Of a DNA stretch of 11,853 nt, positions 1-8,274 are shown piece by piece. Numbering within the stretch: position 1 is the stretch's first letter; each line of letters opens with the position of its first letter. The position numbers were made by a program, and so were the translations under genes. The notes beneath the pieces are model-generated. The model ran no database searches. It had not been told where the DNA came from and saw nothing but the letters and a program-made list of their open reading frames with translations. This DNA is from Rubritepida sp. (GTDB lineage: Bacteria; Pseudomonadota; Alphaproteobacteria; Acetobacterales; Acetobacteraceae): the NCBI GenBank assembly GCA_022843345.1, contig JALHNW010000028.1, positions 1-11,853 of the forward strand, given 5' to 3'.

Positions 1-2
1 GG

Positions 3-257
3 CCCGTGCGGCTGCTGGGCTTCGGCACCGACCCCGCGCCCCTGGCCGAGTGGCTGCGCCTGCATGGCTGCGACGCCACGGGCGCGGCGGCGGATGGCGA
101 CGCGGACGAGGTGCTGCTGGCGCAGGCGCAGGCGACGGGCGCATCGCTCATCGTCGCGGGCGCCGACGAGGAGGGCGGGCTGGCGCGGCTGATCTTCGGC
201 AGCGCCACGGCGGCGCTCTTGCGCGGTGCACCATGTCCGGTGTTCATTCATGGCTAG
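3..257 (+). CDS. Universal stress protein (UspA family), C-terminal fragment
   Basis: This is the last 84 codons of a gene that begins before the window; the frame is open to the left edge, so the GTG at 6 need not be the true start. The tail has the Usp fold's C-terminal signature: a hydrophobic strand ending in a glycine (SLIVAG), a glycine-containing loop, then FGSATAALLRGAPCPVFI. That matches the nucleotide-binding G..G(9)GS/T motif and the final 'CPV' strand of UspA proteins. Family members are small cytoplasmic, often ATP-binding proteins made under stress; the partner or trigger cannot be told from this fragment. The canonical 'GxHG' part of the loop is replaced by GADEEGG, so nucleotide binding is uncertain. 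The RND operon starts 84 bp downstream on the same strand; co-transcription is possible but not shown. Confidence 0.75.
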   Translation, partial: PVRLLGFGTDPAPLAEWLRLHGCDATGAAADGDADEVLLAQAQATGASLIVAGADEEGGLARLIFGSATAALLRGAPCPVFIHG

Positions 258-341
258 TCGGGGCGATGGTGGTGCGGCGCGCGAGGCCCGCATCCGTCGG
301 GCAGGCATGGCGCGCCCCTGCATGGAAGGCATCGTTCCGTC

Positions 342-1505
342 ATGAAGAAGCTCCTCCTGACGCTGGCGCTCGCCGCCGGCCCGGCGCTGGCGCAGATGCC
401 GCAGGGCGGCCCGCCGCCCGCCGTCGGCGTGGTCGAGGCCCGGCGCTCCCCCGTCACCGAATCGAGCGAGTTCATCGGCCGGATCGAGGCGATCAACCGC
501 GTGGACATCCGCGCCCGCGTCACCGGCTTCCTGGAGCAGCGCCTGTTCACCGAGGGCACGGAGGTCGCCGAGGGCGCGCCGCTGTTCCGCATCGAACGCG
601 CGCCCTTCGAGGCGACGCTGGACCAGGCCAAGGCCAGCGTCGCCAGCGCCGAGGCGCAGCTGTACAACGCCCGCGTGGCGCTGGCCCGCGCGCGGGAACT
701 GCGCGCGACCGGCGCGGGCACCCAGGCCGCGCTGGACAACGCCCAGGCGCAGGAGCGCACGGCCGCGGCCTCCGTGCTCGGCGCCCAGGCGCAGGTCCGC
801 ACCGCCGAGATCAACCTGGCCTACACGGAGATCAACGCGCCCATCGCCGGCGCCATCGGGCGGGCGAACTACACGCCGGGCAACGTGGTGAGCCCCACGC
901 TGACGGACGCCATGGCCACCATCGTCTCGCAGGACCCGATGCGCGTCGCCTTCACCATTCCGCAGCGCACGGCGCTGGAGCTGCGCCAGCGCTTCGAGGC
1001 GCGCGGCGGCGCGGACGCCGTGCGGATCCGCGTGCGGCTGGTGGATGGCAGCCTGTACCCGCTGGCCGGGCGGATAGACTTCATCGACACTTCCATCGGG
1101 CGCGACACGGACAGCATCCTGGTCCGCGCCTCCATCGCCAACCCGCTGCGCGAGGGGGTGCAGGCCAGCCAGCCCGGCGCGCGCCGCCTGATCGACGGCC
1201 AGTTGCTGACCGTGCTGCTGGAGGGCGCGGAGCCCGTGCAGGCCATCACGGTGCCGCGCGCCGCGGTGGCGCAGGACCAGCAGGGCTTCTTCGTCTTCGT
1301 GGTGGGGCAGGGCAACGTGGCCCAGCGCCGCAACATCCGCCTGGGCCGCTCCACGGCGGAACTGGCGGTGATCGAGCAGGGGCTGGAGGCGGGCGACAGC
1401 GTGGTGGTCGAGGGCATCCAGCGCGTGCGCCCCGGCGCGCCGGTGACGCCGCAGCCGGCCGGCCCTCCCCCAGGCCAACCCACCGCCCCCGGCCGCCCGG
1501 GCTGA
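342..1505 (+). CDS. RND efflux system periplasmic adaptor subunit (membrane fusion protein, AcrA/MexA-like)
   Basis: This 387-residue protein links an inner-membrane RND pump to an outer-membrane channel across the periplasm. Residues 1-17 form a Sec signal peptide (MKK, a hydrophobic run, then ALA before Q18). There is no lipobox cysteine, so unlike AcrA it is probably not lipid-anchored. Next come the first half of the lipoyl/barrel-sandwich domain ([20 protein letters not shown]), an alpha-helical hairpin rich in Ala/Gln/Arg ([14 protein letters not shown] onward), the returning lipoyl half ([20 protein letters not shown]), a beta-barrel domain and a membrane-proximal domain. The length is normal for the family. 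The last 20 or so residues are a Pro/Gly-rich tail, likely disordered. A GGAAGG sequence at 324-329 is a rather distant Shine-Dalgarno. The stop lies 10 bp before the pump gene, a typical adaptor-pump operon. The substrate cannot be predicted. Confidence 0.95.
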   Translation: MKKLLLTLALAAGPALAQMPQGGPPPAVGVVEARRSPVTESSEFIGRIEAINRVDIRARVTGFLEQRLFTEGTEVAEGAPLFRIERAPFEATLDQAKASVASAEAQLYNARVALARARELRATGAGTQAALDNAQAQERTAAASVLGAQAQVRTAEINLAYTEINAPIAGAIGRANYTPGNVVSPTLTDAMATIVSQDPMRVAFTIPQRTALELRQRFEARGGADAVRIRVRLVDGSLYPLAGRIDFIDTSIGRDTDSILVRASIANPLREGVQASQPGARRLIDGQLLTVLLEGAEPVQAITVPRAAVAQDQQGFFVFVVGQGNVAQRRNIRLGRSTAELAVIEQGLEAGDSVVVEGIQRVRPGAPVTPQPAGPPPGQPTAPGRPG

Positions 1506-1515
1506 GCGCGGCGCC

Positions 1516-4500
1516 ATGATCTCCGCCGTCTTCATCCGCCGGCCCCGGCTGGCGATCGTCATCTCCATCGTGCTCACGCTGGCCGGGCTGCTCTCGCTCA
1601 CCCGCATCCCCGTCGCGCAGTTCCCCGACATCGTGCCGCCCGTGGTGCAGGTCACCGCGCGCTACCCAGGCGCCTCGGCGGCGGTGGTGGAGAGCACGGT
1701 CGCGCAGCTGATCGAGGGCGCGGTGAACGGCGCCGACCGCATGCTCTACATGAAGAGCAACAGCGGCAATGACGGCTCCTACTCGCTCTCCGTCACCTTC
1801 GCGCTGGGCACCAACCCCGACATCAACACGGTGAACGTGAACAACCGGGTGCAGGGGGTGCTGGCCCGGCTGCCGCAGGAGGCGCAGCGCTCCGGCGTCA
1901 CCGTGCGCAAGCAGTCCTCCGCGGTGCTGATGTTCCTGGGCGTGACGAGCGAGAACCCGGACCACACGCCGCTCTTCGTCTCCAACTACGTCACCATCAA
2001 CATGCTGGACGCGCTGCGGCGCGCGCCCGGCGTGGGCGACGTGCAGATGTTCGGCGCGCAGGACTACTCCATGCGCGTCTGGTACGAGGTGGACCGGCTG
2101 AACAACCTCGCCGTCACGCCGGCCGAGATCATCGCCGCCATCCAGGCGCAGAACGTGCAGGCGGCGGTGGGGCGCATCGGCGCGCGGCCGATCAGCGACG
2201 ACCAGTCCTTCCAGTTCAACATCCAGACCCAGGGCCGGCTGGTGACGCCCGAGCAGTTCGGCGAGATCACCATCCGCGCCAACGCCGACGGCTCGACGCT
2301 GCGCGTGCGCGACGTGGCGCGGGTGGAGCTGGGCGCGGCCAGCCAGGACGTGCAGGCACGGCTGAACGGGCGCAACGCGGTGACGCTGGGCGTCTACCTC
2401 GCCCCCGGCGCGAACGCCGTGCAGGTGGCGGCCACGGTGCGCGCCTCGCTCGACACCATGGCCACGCGCTTCCCCGAGGGGATGCGCCACACCATCATCT
2501 ACAACACCACCGACTTCGTGCTGGACACGATGCACGAGGTGATCAAGACGCTGGTCGAGGCCTTCGTGCTGGTGGTGATCGTCGTCTACCTGTTCCTGGG
2601 CTCGATGCGCGCCACCATCATCCCCACCATCGCGGTTCCCGTGTCGCTGATCGGCACCTTCGCGGTGCTGCTGGCGGTCGGCTTCTCGGCCAACACCATC
2701 TCGCTGCTGGCCATGGTGCTGGCCATCGGCATCGTGGTGGACGACGCCATCGTGGTGGTGGAGAACGTGGAAGCCGTGATGGAGGCGGAGCCGGAGCTGA
2801 CGCCGGCCGCCGCCACGCTGAAGGCGATGCAGCAGATCACCGGGCCGATCATCGCCATCACCCTGGTGCTGCTGTCGGTGTTCATCCCCATCGGGCTGAT
2901 CCCCGGCGTCTCGGGCGTGCTGTTCCAGCAATTCGCGGTGACGATCTCGGTGGCGATGGTCATCTCGGCCATCAACGCGCTCACGCTCTCGCCCGCGCTC
3001 TGCGCCATCGTGCTGAAGCCGCATCACGGGCCGCGGCGCGGGCCGATCAGATACGTGCTGCGCTCGATCGACGCGGTGCGCGACGGCTACGCCTGGGTGG
3101 TGGCGCGGCTGGTGCGCTTCGCCGTGCTGTCGCTGGTGATCACGGCGGCCATCGCCTTCGGCATCCTGGAGCTGTCCAAGCGCACCCCGCAGAGCTTCCT
3201 GCCGAACGAGGACCAGGGCGCCTTCTTCGCGCAGATCCAGATGCCGCAGGGCAGCAGCGTGGCGCGCACCGCCGCCGCCTCCGGCCAGGTGGCGGCCGCC
3301 ATCGCCGCCAACCCGGCGATGGAGAACACGCTGGAGGTCATCGGCTTCTCCTTCATCGACGGCGGCGCGCAGAGCAACTCCGCCTTCATCGTCGGCCGCC
3401 TCAAGCCCTTCGAGGACCGCACGACGCCGCAGGCCAGCGTCTTCGCCGCCATCGGCCAGGTCTTCGGCTTCGCGCAGGGCTTCCGCGCCGGCAACGTCTT
3501 CGCCTTCAACGTCCCGCCCATCCTCGGCCTGGGCACGGGCGGGGGCTTCGAATACCAGCTGCAGGACTTCGAGGGGCGCGACCCGGTGCAGCTGGGCGGC
3601 GCCATGCTGGGCATGATGGTCGCCGCCAACCAGGACCCGCGGCTGACGGGCGTGTTCTCCACCTTCTCGCCCACCACGCCGTCGCTGTTCCTGGACGTGG
3701 ACCGCGACAAGGCGCAGGCCTTCGGGGTGCGGATCAGCGACGTCTTCACCACGCTCCAGGCCACGCTGGGCGGCTTCTACGTGAACGACTTCAACCTGTT
3801 CGGCCGCACCTGGCAGGTGAACGTGCAGGGCGTGGAGGCCGACCGCGACGACATCCCCGACCTGTGGCGCCTGCAGGTCCGCAACTCGCGCGGGCAGATG
3901 GTGCCGCTGGCCGCCTTCGCGAACGTGCGGGTGGTGCTGGGGCCGCAGACCATCCAGCGCTACAACAACTTCCGCTCGCTGACGCTGCTGGGCCAGGGCC
4001 GGCCGGGCGTCTCCTCCGGCGACGCGCTGGCGGCGATGGAGCAGGTCTCGGCCCGCGCGCTGCCGCAGGGCTTCGGCTTCGAATGGACCGGCACGGCGTA
4101 CCAGGAGAAGCAGGCGGCGGGGCAGACCGGCATCCTGATCGCGCTGGCCCTGTTGTTCGCCTACCTGTTCCTGGTGGCGCTGTACGAGAGCTGGACCATC
4201 CCGGTGCCGGTGCTGCTCTCGGTGGCCGTGGGCGGGCTGGGGTCGTTCCTGGCGCTGGTGATCGCCGGCAAGCCGCTGGACGTCTACGCGCAGATCGGGC
4301 TGGTGGTGCTGATCGCGCTCGCCGCGAAGAACGGCATCCTCATCATCGAGTTCGCCAAGGAGCAGCGCGAGGCCGGCAAGGGGCTGCGCGAAGCGGCGGT
4401 GCTGGGCGCGCGGATGCGGTTCCGCGCGGTGATGATGACCTCGCTGGCCTTCATCCTGGGCCTGGTGCCGCTGATCCTCGCCACGGGGGCGGCGGCGCTG

Positions 4501-4638
4501 TCGCGGCAGGCGGTGGGGCTGCCGGTGTTCGGGGGCATGATCGCGGCCTCCTTCTTCGGCATCTTCATGATCCCGATGCTCTACGTCGTGTTCCAGGGCA
4601 CGCGGGAATGGGTGAAGGGGCGGTTCGGCAGGGCCTGA
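1516..4638 (+). CDS. RND multidrug efflux transporter, inner-membrane permease (HAE1 family, AcrB-like)
   Basis: This 1040-residue proton-driven pump is full length for the HAE1 family. It opens with the standard first membrane helix after FIRRP ([16 protein letters not shown]), followed by a porter domain with [20 protein letters not shown]. The proton relay is intact: the TM4 aspartate pair is D409-D410 in [14 protein letters not shown] (AcrB D407/D408), and the TM10 lysine is K938 in [15 protein letters not shown] (AcrB K940). The second half repeats the fold ([18 protein letters not shown], then TM8-TM12), as expected from the internal duplication of RND pumps. The start has only a weak ribosome-binding site and sits 10 bp after the adaptor stop, so translational coupling is likely. 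No outer-membrane factor gene is present, so the complex probably uses a TolC-type channel encoded elsewhere. Hydrophobic/amphiphilic drug export is the family role; the actual substrate is unknown. Confidence 0.97.
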   Translation: MISAVFIRRPRLAIVISIVLTLAGLLSLTRIPVAQFPDIVPPVVQVTARYPGASAAVVESTVAQLIEGAVNGADRMLYMKSNSGNDGSYSLSVTFALGTNPDINTVNVNNRVQGVLARLPQEAQRSGVTVRKQSSAVLMFLGVTSENPDHTPLFVSNYVTINMLDALRRAPGVGDVQMFGAQDYSMRVWYEVDRLNNLAVTPAEIIAAIQAQNVQAAVGRIGARPISDDQSFQFNIQTQGRLVTPEQFGEITIRANADGSTLRVRDVARVELGAASQDVQARLNGRNAVTLGVYLAPGANAVQVAATVRASLDTMATRFPEGMRHTIIYNTTDFVLDTMHEVIKTLVEAFVLVVIVVYLFLGSMRATIIPTIAVPVSLIGTFAVLLAVGFSANTISLLAMVLAIGIVVDDAIVVVENVEAVMEAEPELTPAAATLKAMQQITGPIIAITLVLLSVFIPIGLIPGVSGVLFQQFAVTISVAMVISAINALTLSPALCAIVLKPHHGPRRGPIRYVLRSIDAVRDGYAWVVARLVRFAVLSLVITAAIAFGILELSKRTPQSFLPNEDQGAFFAQIQMPQGSSVARTAAASGQVAAAIAANPAMENTLEVIGFSFIDGGAQSNSAFIVGRLKPFEDRTTPQASVFAAIGQVFGFAQGFRAGNVFAFNVPPILGLGTGGGFEYQLQDFEGRDPVQLGGAMLGMMVAANQDPRLTGVFSTFSPTTPSLFLDVDRDKAQAFGVRISDVFTTLQATLGGFYVNDFNLFGRTWQVNVQGVEADRDDIPDLWRLQVRNSRGQMVPLAAFANVRVVLGPQTIQRYNNFRSLTLLGQGRPGVSSGDALAAMEQVSARALPQGFGFEWTGTAYQEKQAAGQTGILIALALLFAYLFLVALYESWTIPVPVLLSVAVGGLGSFLALVIAGKPLDVYAQIGLVVLIALAAKNGILIIEFAKEQREAGKGLREAAVLGARMRFRAVMMTSLAFILGLVPLILATGAAALSRQAVGLPVFGGMIAASFFGIFMIPMLYVVFQGTREWVKGRFGRA

Positions 4639-4646
4639 CCCCTTCC

Positions 4647-4686
4647 CAAACCGTGCCGCATCGTCAGATGATGGGGCACAGGTTTG
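4647..4686 (+). promoter_or_regulatory. Long imperfect hairpin between RND pump gene and molybdoenzyme gene
   Basis: Left arm 4647-4665 pairs with right arm 4667-4686. Six pairs (CAAACC with GGTTTG) are followed by one bulged A (4680), five pairs (GTGCC with GGCAC), one G-G mismatch (4658/4674), then CATC with GATG plus a G-T pair near the loop. That is about 15-16 pairs in a 62-bp gap. The arm ends right at the Shine-Dalgarno (AAGGAA, 4687-4692) of the next gene, and there is no T-run after it. It could be a Rho-independent-like terminator/attenuator for the efflux operon, a translation-control hairpin, or a protein-binding inverted repeat. The structure is seen; the role is inference. Confidence 0.6.
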
Positions 4687-4700
4687 AAGGAATCCCCGAG

Positions 4701-7010
4701 ATGGCGAAGTTCGGCTTGAGCCAGTCCCTGCGCCGCGTGGAGGATCCGCGCCTCCTGCTGGGCCACGGGCGCTACACCGACGACATCGCGCTGCCGGGCG
4801 CGGCGCGCGGGCACGTGTTGCGCTCGCCGCACGCCCATGCGCGGATCGTCTCGCTCGACGCCGCGGCCGCGCTGGCCATGCCCGGCGTGCTGGCGGTGAT
4901 CACGGGCGCCGACCTCGTGGCGGCCGGGGTGGGCGAGGTGCCCTGCGTCATCCCGCTGAAGAACAGCGACGGCACGCCGCGCGCCGACACCCCGCGCCTG
5001 CCGCTGGCCACCGACACGGTGCGCCACGTGGGCGACCCCGTGGCCTTCATCGTGGCCGAGACGGCGCAGCAGGCGCGCGACGCCGCCGAGGCGGTGGAGG
5101 TGGACTACGACATGCTGCCCGCGGTCACCGACCTCGCGGTGGCGCACCTGCCGGGGCAGCCGCAGGTCTGGGCATCGGCGCCGGACAACACCTGCTTCGA
5201 CTGGGAGGCAGGCGACGGCGCCAAGGCCGCGGCGCTGATGGAGGGCGCGGCCCATGTCACCCGGCTGACGGTGGTGAACAACCGCATCATCGTAGCCTCG
5301 ATGGAAGGGCGTGCCTGCGGCGCGGAATACGACGCGGCCACCGGCCAGTTCACCGTGCACGCCGGCACCCAGGGCTCCTGGCTGGTGAAGGGGCTGCTGG
5401 CCAATTCCGTGCTGAAGGTCCCGCCCGAGAAGGTGCGCGTGGTGACGCCCGACGTGGGCGGCGGCTTCGGCATGAAGCTGTACCTCTACGCCGAATACGC
5501 GCTCTGCGCGGTCGCGGCGCGGCAGGTGGGCCGGCCGGTGCAATGGGCCGCCGAGCGCACCGAGGCCTTCCTCAGCGACACCCATGGGCGCGACAACATC
5601 ACCATGGGCGAGCTGGCGCTGGACAAGGACGGGAAGTTCCTGGCGCTTCGCACCCGCAACCACGCCAACATGGGCGCCTACCTGTCCACCTTCGCGCCCT
5701 TCATCCCGACGGGGGCGGGCACCAAGGTGCTGGCCAGCGTCTACGACTTCCAGGCCATCCACGCCCGCGTGCTGGGCGTGATGACCAACACCGTGCCGGT
5801 GGACGCCTATCGCGGCGCCGGGCGGCCGGAATCCAACTACCTGGTCGAGCGCCTCATCGACCAGGCGGCGACCGAGATGGGCATCGACCGCATCGAGCTG
5901 CGCCGGCGCAACATGGTGCAGCAGGCGGCCATGCCCTACGTCACCGCCATCGGCCAGCGCTACGACAGCGGCGACTTCCCGCGCGTGATGGACGCGGCGC
6001 TGGCGAAGATCGACTGGCACGGCTTCCCGGCGCGCCAGGCCGAGGCGGCTTCGCGCGGGAAAAAGCGCGGCATTGGCCTCGCCTACTACCTGGAGGCGAC
6101 CGGCGGCGGGCCGACGGAGAACGCCAAGGTCGTCTTCGCCGATGACGGCATGGTGGACGTCTATGTCGGCACCCAGAGCACGGGGCAGGGGCACGAGACC
6201 GCCTACGCCATGCTGACGCAGCACGAGCTGGGCATCCCCCTCGAGAAGATCCGCATCAAGCAGGGCGATTCCGACACCCTGCCCGATGGCGGCGGCACCG
6301 GCGGCGCGCGGTCGCTGTATTCCGAGGGCCAGGCCATCCTCGTCACCGCGGCAAGCGTGGTGGAGAAGGGCAAGGAAGCCGCGGCGCAGCTGCTGGAGGC
6401 GGCGAAGGTGGACATCGAGTTCGCCGGCGGCCGCTTCAGCGTGGTGGGCACCGACCGCGGCATGGGCATCCTCGACGCCGCCGCCCGGCAGCGCGCCCGC
6501 GTGGCAGCCGGCGAGGACACCATCCTGCTGGACGCGCTGGAGACGGCGAAGATCGACGCCCACACCTTCCCCAACGGCTGCCACGTCGCCGAGGTGGAGG
6601 TGGACCCGGAGACGGGGCACATCGCCATCCCGCGCTACATCGTGGTGGACGACGTGGGGCACGCGCTGAACCCGCTGATCGTGCGCGGGCAGGTGCATGG
6701 CGGCGTGGCGCAGGGCATCGGCCAGGCGATGATGGAGCGCACCGCCTACGATCCGGAGAGCGGGCAGCTGCTGTCCGCTTCCTTCATGGACTACGCCCTG
6801 CCGCGCGCCGAGGACCTGCCGGAGATCGAGGTGGACCTGATCGAGGTGCCCTGCGAAACCAACCCGCTGGGTGTGAAGGGTGCGGGGGAGGCGGGCGCGG
6901 TAGGCTCGCCGCCCGCGCTGGTGAACGCGCTGATCCACGCGCTGGGCGTGAAGCAGATCGACATGCCGGCGACGCCGGAGATCGTGTGGAAGGCGCTGCA
7001 CGCGGCGTGA
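4701..7010 (+). CDS. Xanthine dehydrogenase/CO dehydrogenase-family molybdopterin-binding large subunit (form II CoxL-like)
   Basis: This 769-residue protein is the molybdenum-cofactor-binding catalytic subunit of a molybdenum hydroxylase. The N-terminal hammerhead domain is visible (LLLGHGRYTDDI, SPHAHARI, GVLAVITGADL, then HVGDPVAFIVAET). Cofactor-binding motifs follow: DVGGGFGMK (251-259), AYRGAGR (369-375), TQSTGQGHET (491-500) and GVKGAGEAG with the catalytic glutamate at E730. AYRGAGR is the signature of form II CoxL-like proteins; true form I CO dehydrogenases have AYxCSFR. An aldehyde, purine or other heterocycle is therefore as likely a substrate as CO. The ATG at 4701 is chosen because AAGGAA lies 8 nt upstream and MAKFGLSQSLRRVEDPRLL is a normal start for the family. 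The frame stays open far upstream, through the end of the RND gene, but that is not family sequence. The FAD and 2Fe-2S partner subunits are absent nearby. The length is normal, with no sign of decay. Confidence 0.93.
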   Translation: MAKFGLSQSLRRVEDPRLLLGHGRYTDDIALPGAARGHVLRSPHAHARIVSLDAAAALAMPGVLAVITGADLVAAGVGEVPCVIPLKNSDGTPRADTPRLPLATDTVRHVGDPVAFIVAETAQQARDAAEAVEVDYDMLPAVTDLAVAHLPGQPQVWASAPDNTCFDWEAGDGAKAAALMEGAAHVTRLTVVNNRIIVASMEGRACGAEYDAATGQFTVHAGTQGSWLVKGLLANSVLKVPPEKVRVVTPDVGGGFGMKLYLYAEYALCAVAARQVGRPVQWAAERTEAFLSDTHGRDNITMGELALDKDGKFLALRTRNHANMGAYLSTFAPFIPTGAGTKVLASVYDFQAIHARVLGVMTNTVPVDAYRGAGRPESNYLVERLIDQAATEMGIDRIELRRRNMVQQAAMPYVTAIGQRYDSGDFPRVMDAALAKIDWHGFPARQAEAASRGKKRGIGLAYYLEATGGGPTENAKVVFADDGMVDVYVGTQSTGQGHETAYAMLTQHELGIPLEKIRIKQGDSDTLPDGGGTGGARSLYSEGQAILVTAASVVEKGKEAAAQLLEAAKVDIEFAGGRFSVVGTDRGMGILDAAARQRARVAAGEDTILLDALETAKIDAHTFPNGCHVAEVEVDPETGHIAIPRYIVVDDVGHALNPLIVRGQVHGGVAQGIGQAMMERTAYDPESGQLLSASFMDYALPRAEDLPEIEVDLIEVPCETNPLGVKGAGEAGAVGSPPALVNALIHALGVKQIDMPATPEIVWKALHAA

Positions 7011-7018
7011 GGGGGACC

Positions 7019-7047
7019 CCCGCGCGCCGCGTGTTGCGGCGCGCGGG
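7019..7047 (+). terminator. GC-rich hairpin after the molybdoenzyme gene, possible terminator
   Basis: A perfect 10-bp stem (7021-7030 with 7036-7045) closes a five-base GTGTT loop. Two further C-G pairs (7019-7020 with 7046-7047) extend it to 12 bp. It begins 8 bases after the TGA at 7008-7010, where a transcription terminator would be expected. No T-tract follows, so classic intrinsic termination is doubtful, although high-GC bacteria often have such U-poor hairpins at gene ends. It could instead simply stabilise the mRNA 3' end. Confidence 0.5.
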
Positions 7048-7098
7048 CGCGGTGGGCGGCATGGGCATGGTATGCCATGCGGGGCAGACTGGAGCAGC

Positions 7099-7119
7099 GG
7101 TAGGAACCGGGTTCCAACC
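7099..7119. repeat. 21-bp operator-like inverted repeat
   Basis: Two 10-bp arms (7099-7108 and 7110-7119) surround a single G. Nine of the ten arm positions pair (GGT, then GGAACC against GGTTCC, then ACC), with one A-A mismatch at 7102/7116. Short, symmetric and outside any gene, it looks like a dimeric-repressor operator. No regulator gene is in the window, and no promoter could be assigned next to it with confidence. Confidence 0.4.
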
Positions 7120-7490
7120 TTCGCTGGTGTTCGTGCGACACGTCTCGCCTGCTGGGTCACCTCCCCTCCAGTGCCTGGGTAAGGGCGTTGGCTCCGCCAG
7201 GTGCGCGCGGCTCTCGGCGCCGCGCTGCGGCTGCCGCCCACCATGGTCCAGGACCGATATCCGCGGCAGCGCTTTATCGTCCAACACGAGCCGCATGCGT
7301 TAGCAGCGCACGCTCCAATCTGCCGGGAGGGGGGCGGGGTGACCCGCGTCTCTGCCGGGATGGTCTGCTGCGAGGGTCCAGCAGGGCGGCGGCGTGAGCT
7401 TGCGTGACCTCCGCCTGAATGGGAATCGATGGAGCAGCTCGCGCAAGGGCCTGAACGTACGGGGGTGAGCATTTCCTCCGCCACTGCCCC

Positions 7491-7516
7491 GTAACCTCCT
7501 GGACCACGCCGACGTA
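7491..7516 (+). promoter_or_regulatory. Putative ECF sigma-factor promoter upstream of the glycosyltransferase-like gene
   Basis: A GTAACC hexamer (7491-7496) is followed after 16 bases by CGTA (7513-7516), an arrangement typical of ECF-type -35/-10 elements (AAC-containing -35, CG-containing -10). The same GTAACC-N16-CGNA arrangement recurs at 8271-8296. The -35 lies in a 13-bp exact repeat (7486-7498 equals 8266-8278), and both copies sit the same distance from the next start codon. Transcription would start about 25 bases before the ATG at 7549. The best match I know is the Caulobacter SigF motif (GTAACC-N16-CGAA, from memory); this copy differs in one -10 base. Confidence 0.55.
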
Positions 7517-7548
7517 GGAATGAATCTCGGAGAGGCGATGCAAGCTCG

Positions 7549-8274
7549 ATGGGTCCAGGCGCCGCTGTGTCTATTGTCTGTAAGACGCCGGGTGTTGGCG
7601 GAGGAAAGTCGCGCCTTCGGCCGCTGCTCGGGGCGGAAATGGCACAACGGCTTTCCGCCTGTTTCATCCGCGACGTTGCCGTGGCCCTGGAAGCCGTTCC
7701 CGAAGGGCTTGGCCGGCACCTCTACGCGCTCTTCAGCCCGGCCGGATCGGAGGCGGTTCTGCGCTCGCTCCTGCCACCGCCCTGGACGCTGGTGCCGCGC
7801 CAGGAGGCATCCGTCGGCACCGTGCTGCAGGCAAGCATGGCGGCCTTTTTCGCCGACGAGCATGACTGCGCGATCATGGTGAATGGCGACAGCCCGACCC
7901 TGCCGACCGCCTTCGTCGAACAGGCGATCGCCGCACTGCGCGAGCCCGGCGACCGTGTCGTCCTTGGCCCCGCGCTCGACGGCGGCTACTATCTGGTCGG
8001 TTTGAAGCGCCCCCACCCACGGCTGTTCGAGGACATCGCCTGGAGCACGCCGGAGGTTCTCGCCTGCACGCTACGGCGCGCGGAGGAAATCGGCCTGCCC
8101 GTCGCAATGCTGCCGACGTGGTACGATGTGGATGAGCCCCAGGACTTGCTGCGGCTGCAAGCTGAACTTCTTGGGCAAGCGCCAAGCAGAGGCGCCGGGG
8201 CGGCAATCGGCCCGGCGCTCCATACGCGCGCTTTCCTGGCCACTTGGACGGAAGCGCAGGCAGTGGCCCCGTAA
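7549..8274 (+). CDS. TIGR04282/DUF2064 family glycosyltransferase-like protein
   Basis: This 241-residue protein resembles the TIGR04282 (DUF2064) family, a GT-A-fold nucleotidyl/glycosyltransferase-like group sometimes labelled as arsenosugar-biosynthesis transferases. Visible family features are the N-terminal strand plus loop VCKTPG (10-15) followed by GGGKSRL (17-23), GDSPTLP at 113-119 (the usual metal/nucleotide-binding 'GSDxPxLP' region), LGPALDGGYYLVGL around D144, FEDIAWSTPEVL and the late WYDVDEPQDL (191-200). Donor and acceptor are unknown; arsenosugar synthesis is only a family label. The start is not certain. The ATG at 7549 gives the family N-terminus, but the Shine-Dalgarno-like GGAG (7529-7532) is better spaced for an out-of-frame ATG at 7538. 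The start of the gene uses more A/T-ending codons than its neighbours, which may mean different ancestry. The TAA stop lies inside the next promoter element. Confidence 0.85.
   Translation: MGPGAAVSIVCKTPGVGGGKSRLRPLLGAEMAQRLSACFIRDVAVALEAVPEGLGRHLYALFSPAGSEAVLRSLLPPPWTLVPRQEASVGTVLQASMAAFFADEHDCAIMVNGDSPTLPTAFVEQAIAALREPGDRVVLGPALDGGYYLVGLKRPHPRLFEDIAWSTPEVLACTLRRAEEIGLPVAMLPTWYDVDEPQDLLRLQAELLGQAPSRGAGAAIGPALHTRAFLATWTEAQAVAP

Larger units (their letters stand above)
7011..7548. other. Gene-poor junction between the two modules
   Basis: About 540 bp with no open frame that looks like a known protein on either strand; the frames that do cross it have arginine/proline-rich compositions typical of antisense shadows. 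It contains a strong GC hairpin just after the molybdoenzyme stop, a smaller hairpin (GCATGG 7065-7070, TATG loop, CCATGC 7075-7080), a 21-bp inverted repeat at 7099-7119, a short perfect palindrome (GGTCC-A-GGACC, 7245-7255), a direct repeat TCTGCCGGGA (7319-7328 and 7351-7360), and a promoter-like element at 7491-7516. It could be an old insertion or deletion scar with a decayed gene, or a long regulatory region. I saw no tRNA, riboswitch, insertion-sequence end or CRISPR repeat in it. Confidence 0.6.

Noticed and set aside
258..341. Small hairpin GCCCG(286-290)/CGGGC(298-302) considered as a terminator after the stress protein gene
   Set aside because: A five-pair stem with a seven-base loop and no T-tract is expected by chance in such GC-rich DNA.
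50..1519. Long plus-strand frame overlapping the adaptor gene
   Set aside because: It is Arg/Gly/Pro-rich with no domain, and is out of frame with the clear membrane fusion protein at 342-1505.
1246..3027. Long minus-strand open frame opposite the RND adaptor and pump genes
   Set aside because: The composition (HRDG-rich) is typical of antisense to GC-rich genes, while the sense strand encodes clear RND proteins.
3864..4700. N-terminal extension of the molybdoenzyme frame into the RND gene
   Set aside because: The upstream translation is low-complexity and overlaps the conserved end of the pump; the ATG at 4701 has a good ribosome-binding site and the family N-terminus.
7103..7140. GGAAC at 7103-7107 as a -35 of a general stress (EcfG-type) promoter
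   Set aside because: No CGTT-like -10 occurs at a 16-17 base spacing; the sequence is better explained as part of the inverted repeat.
7401..7548. Possible cobalamin-type riboswitch, suggested by GAATGGGAA and GCCACTG
   Set aside because: The diagnostic B12-box region (GCTGCCCCCGCAACTG-like) and pairing partners are missing, and the downstream gene is not a known B12 target.
4581..7667. Very long minus-strand open frame (over 1000 codons) opposite the molybdoenzyme gene
   Set aside because: Its translation is His/Arg/Ala-rich low-complexity sequence with no family motifs; it is the antisense shadow of a high-GC gene with well-conserved sense motifs.
7300..8016. Minus-strand 238-codon frame across the junction and the glycosyltransferase-like gene
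   Set aside because: It has no recognisable motif and overlaps the conserved DUF2064 reading frame on the plus strand.
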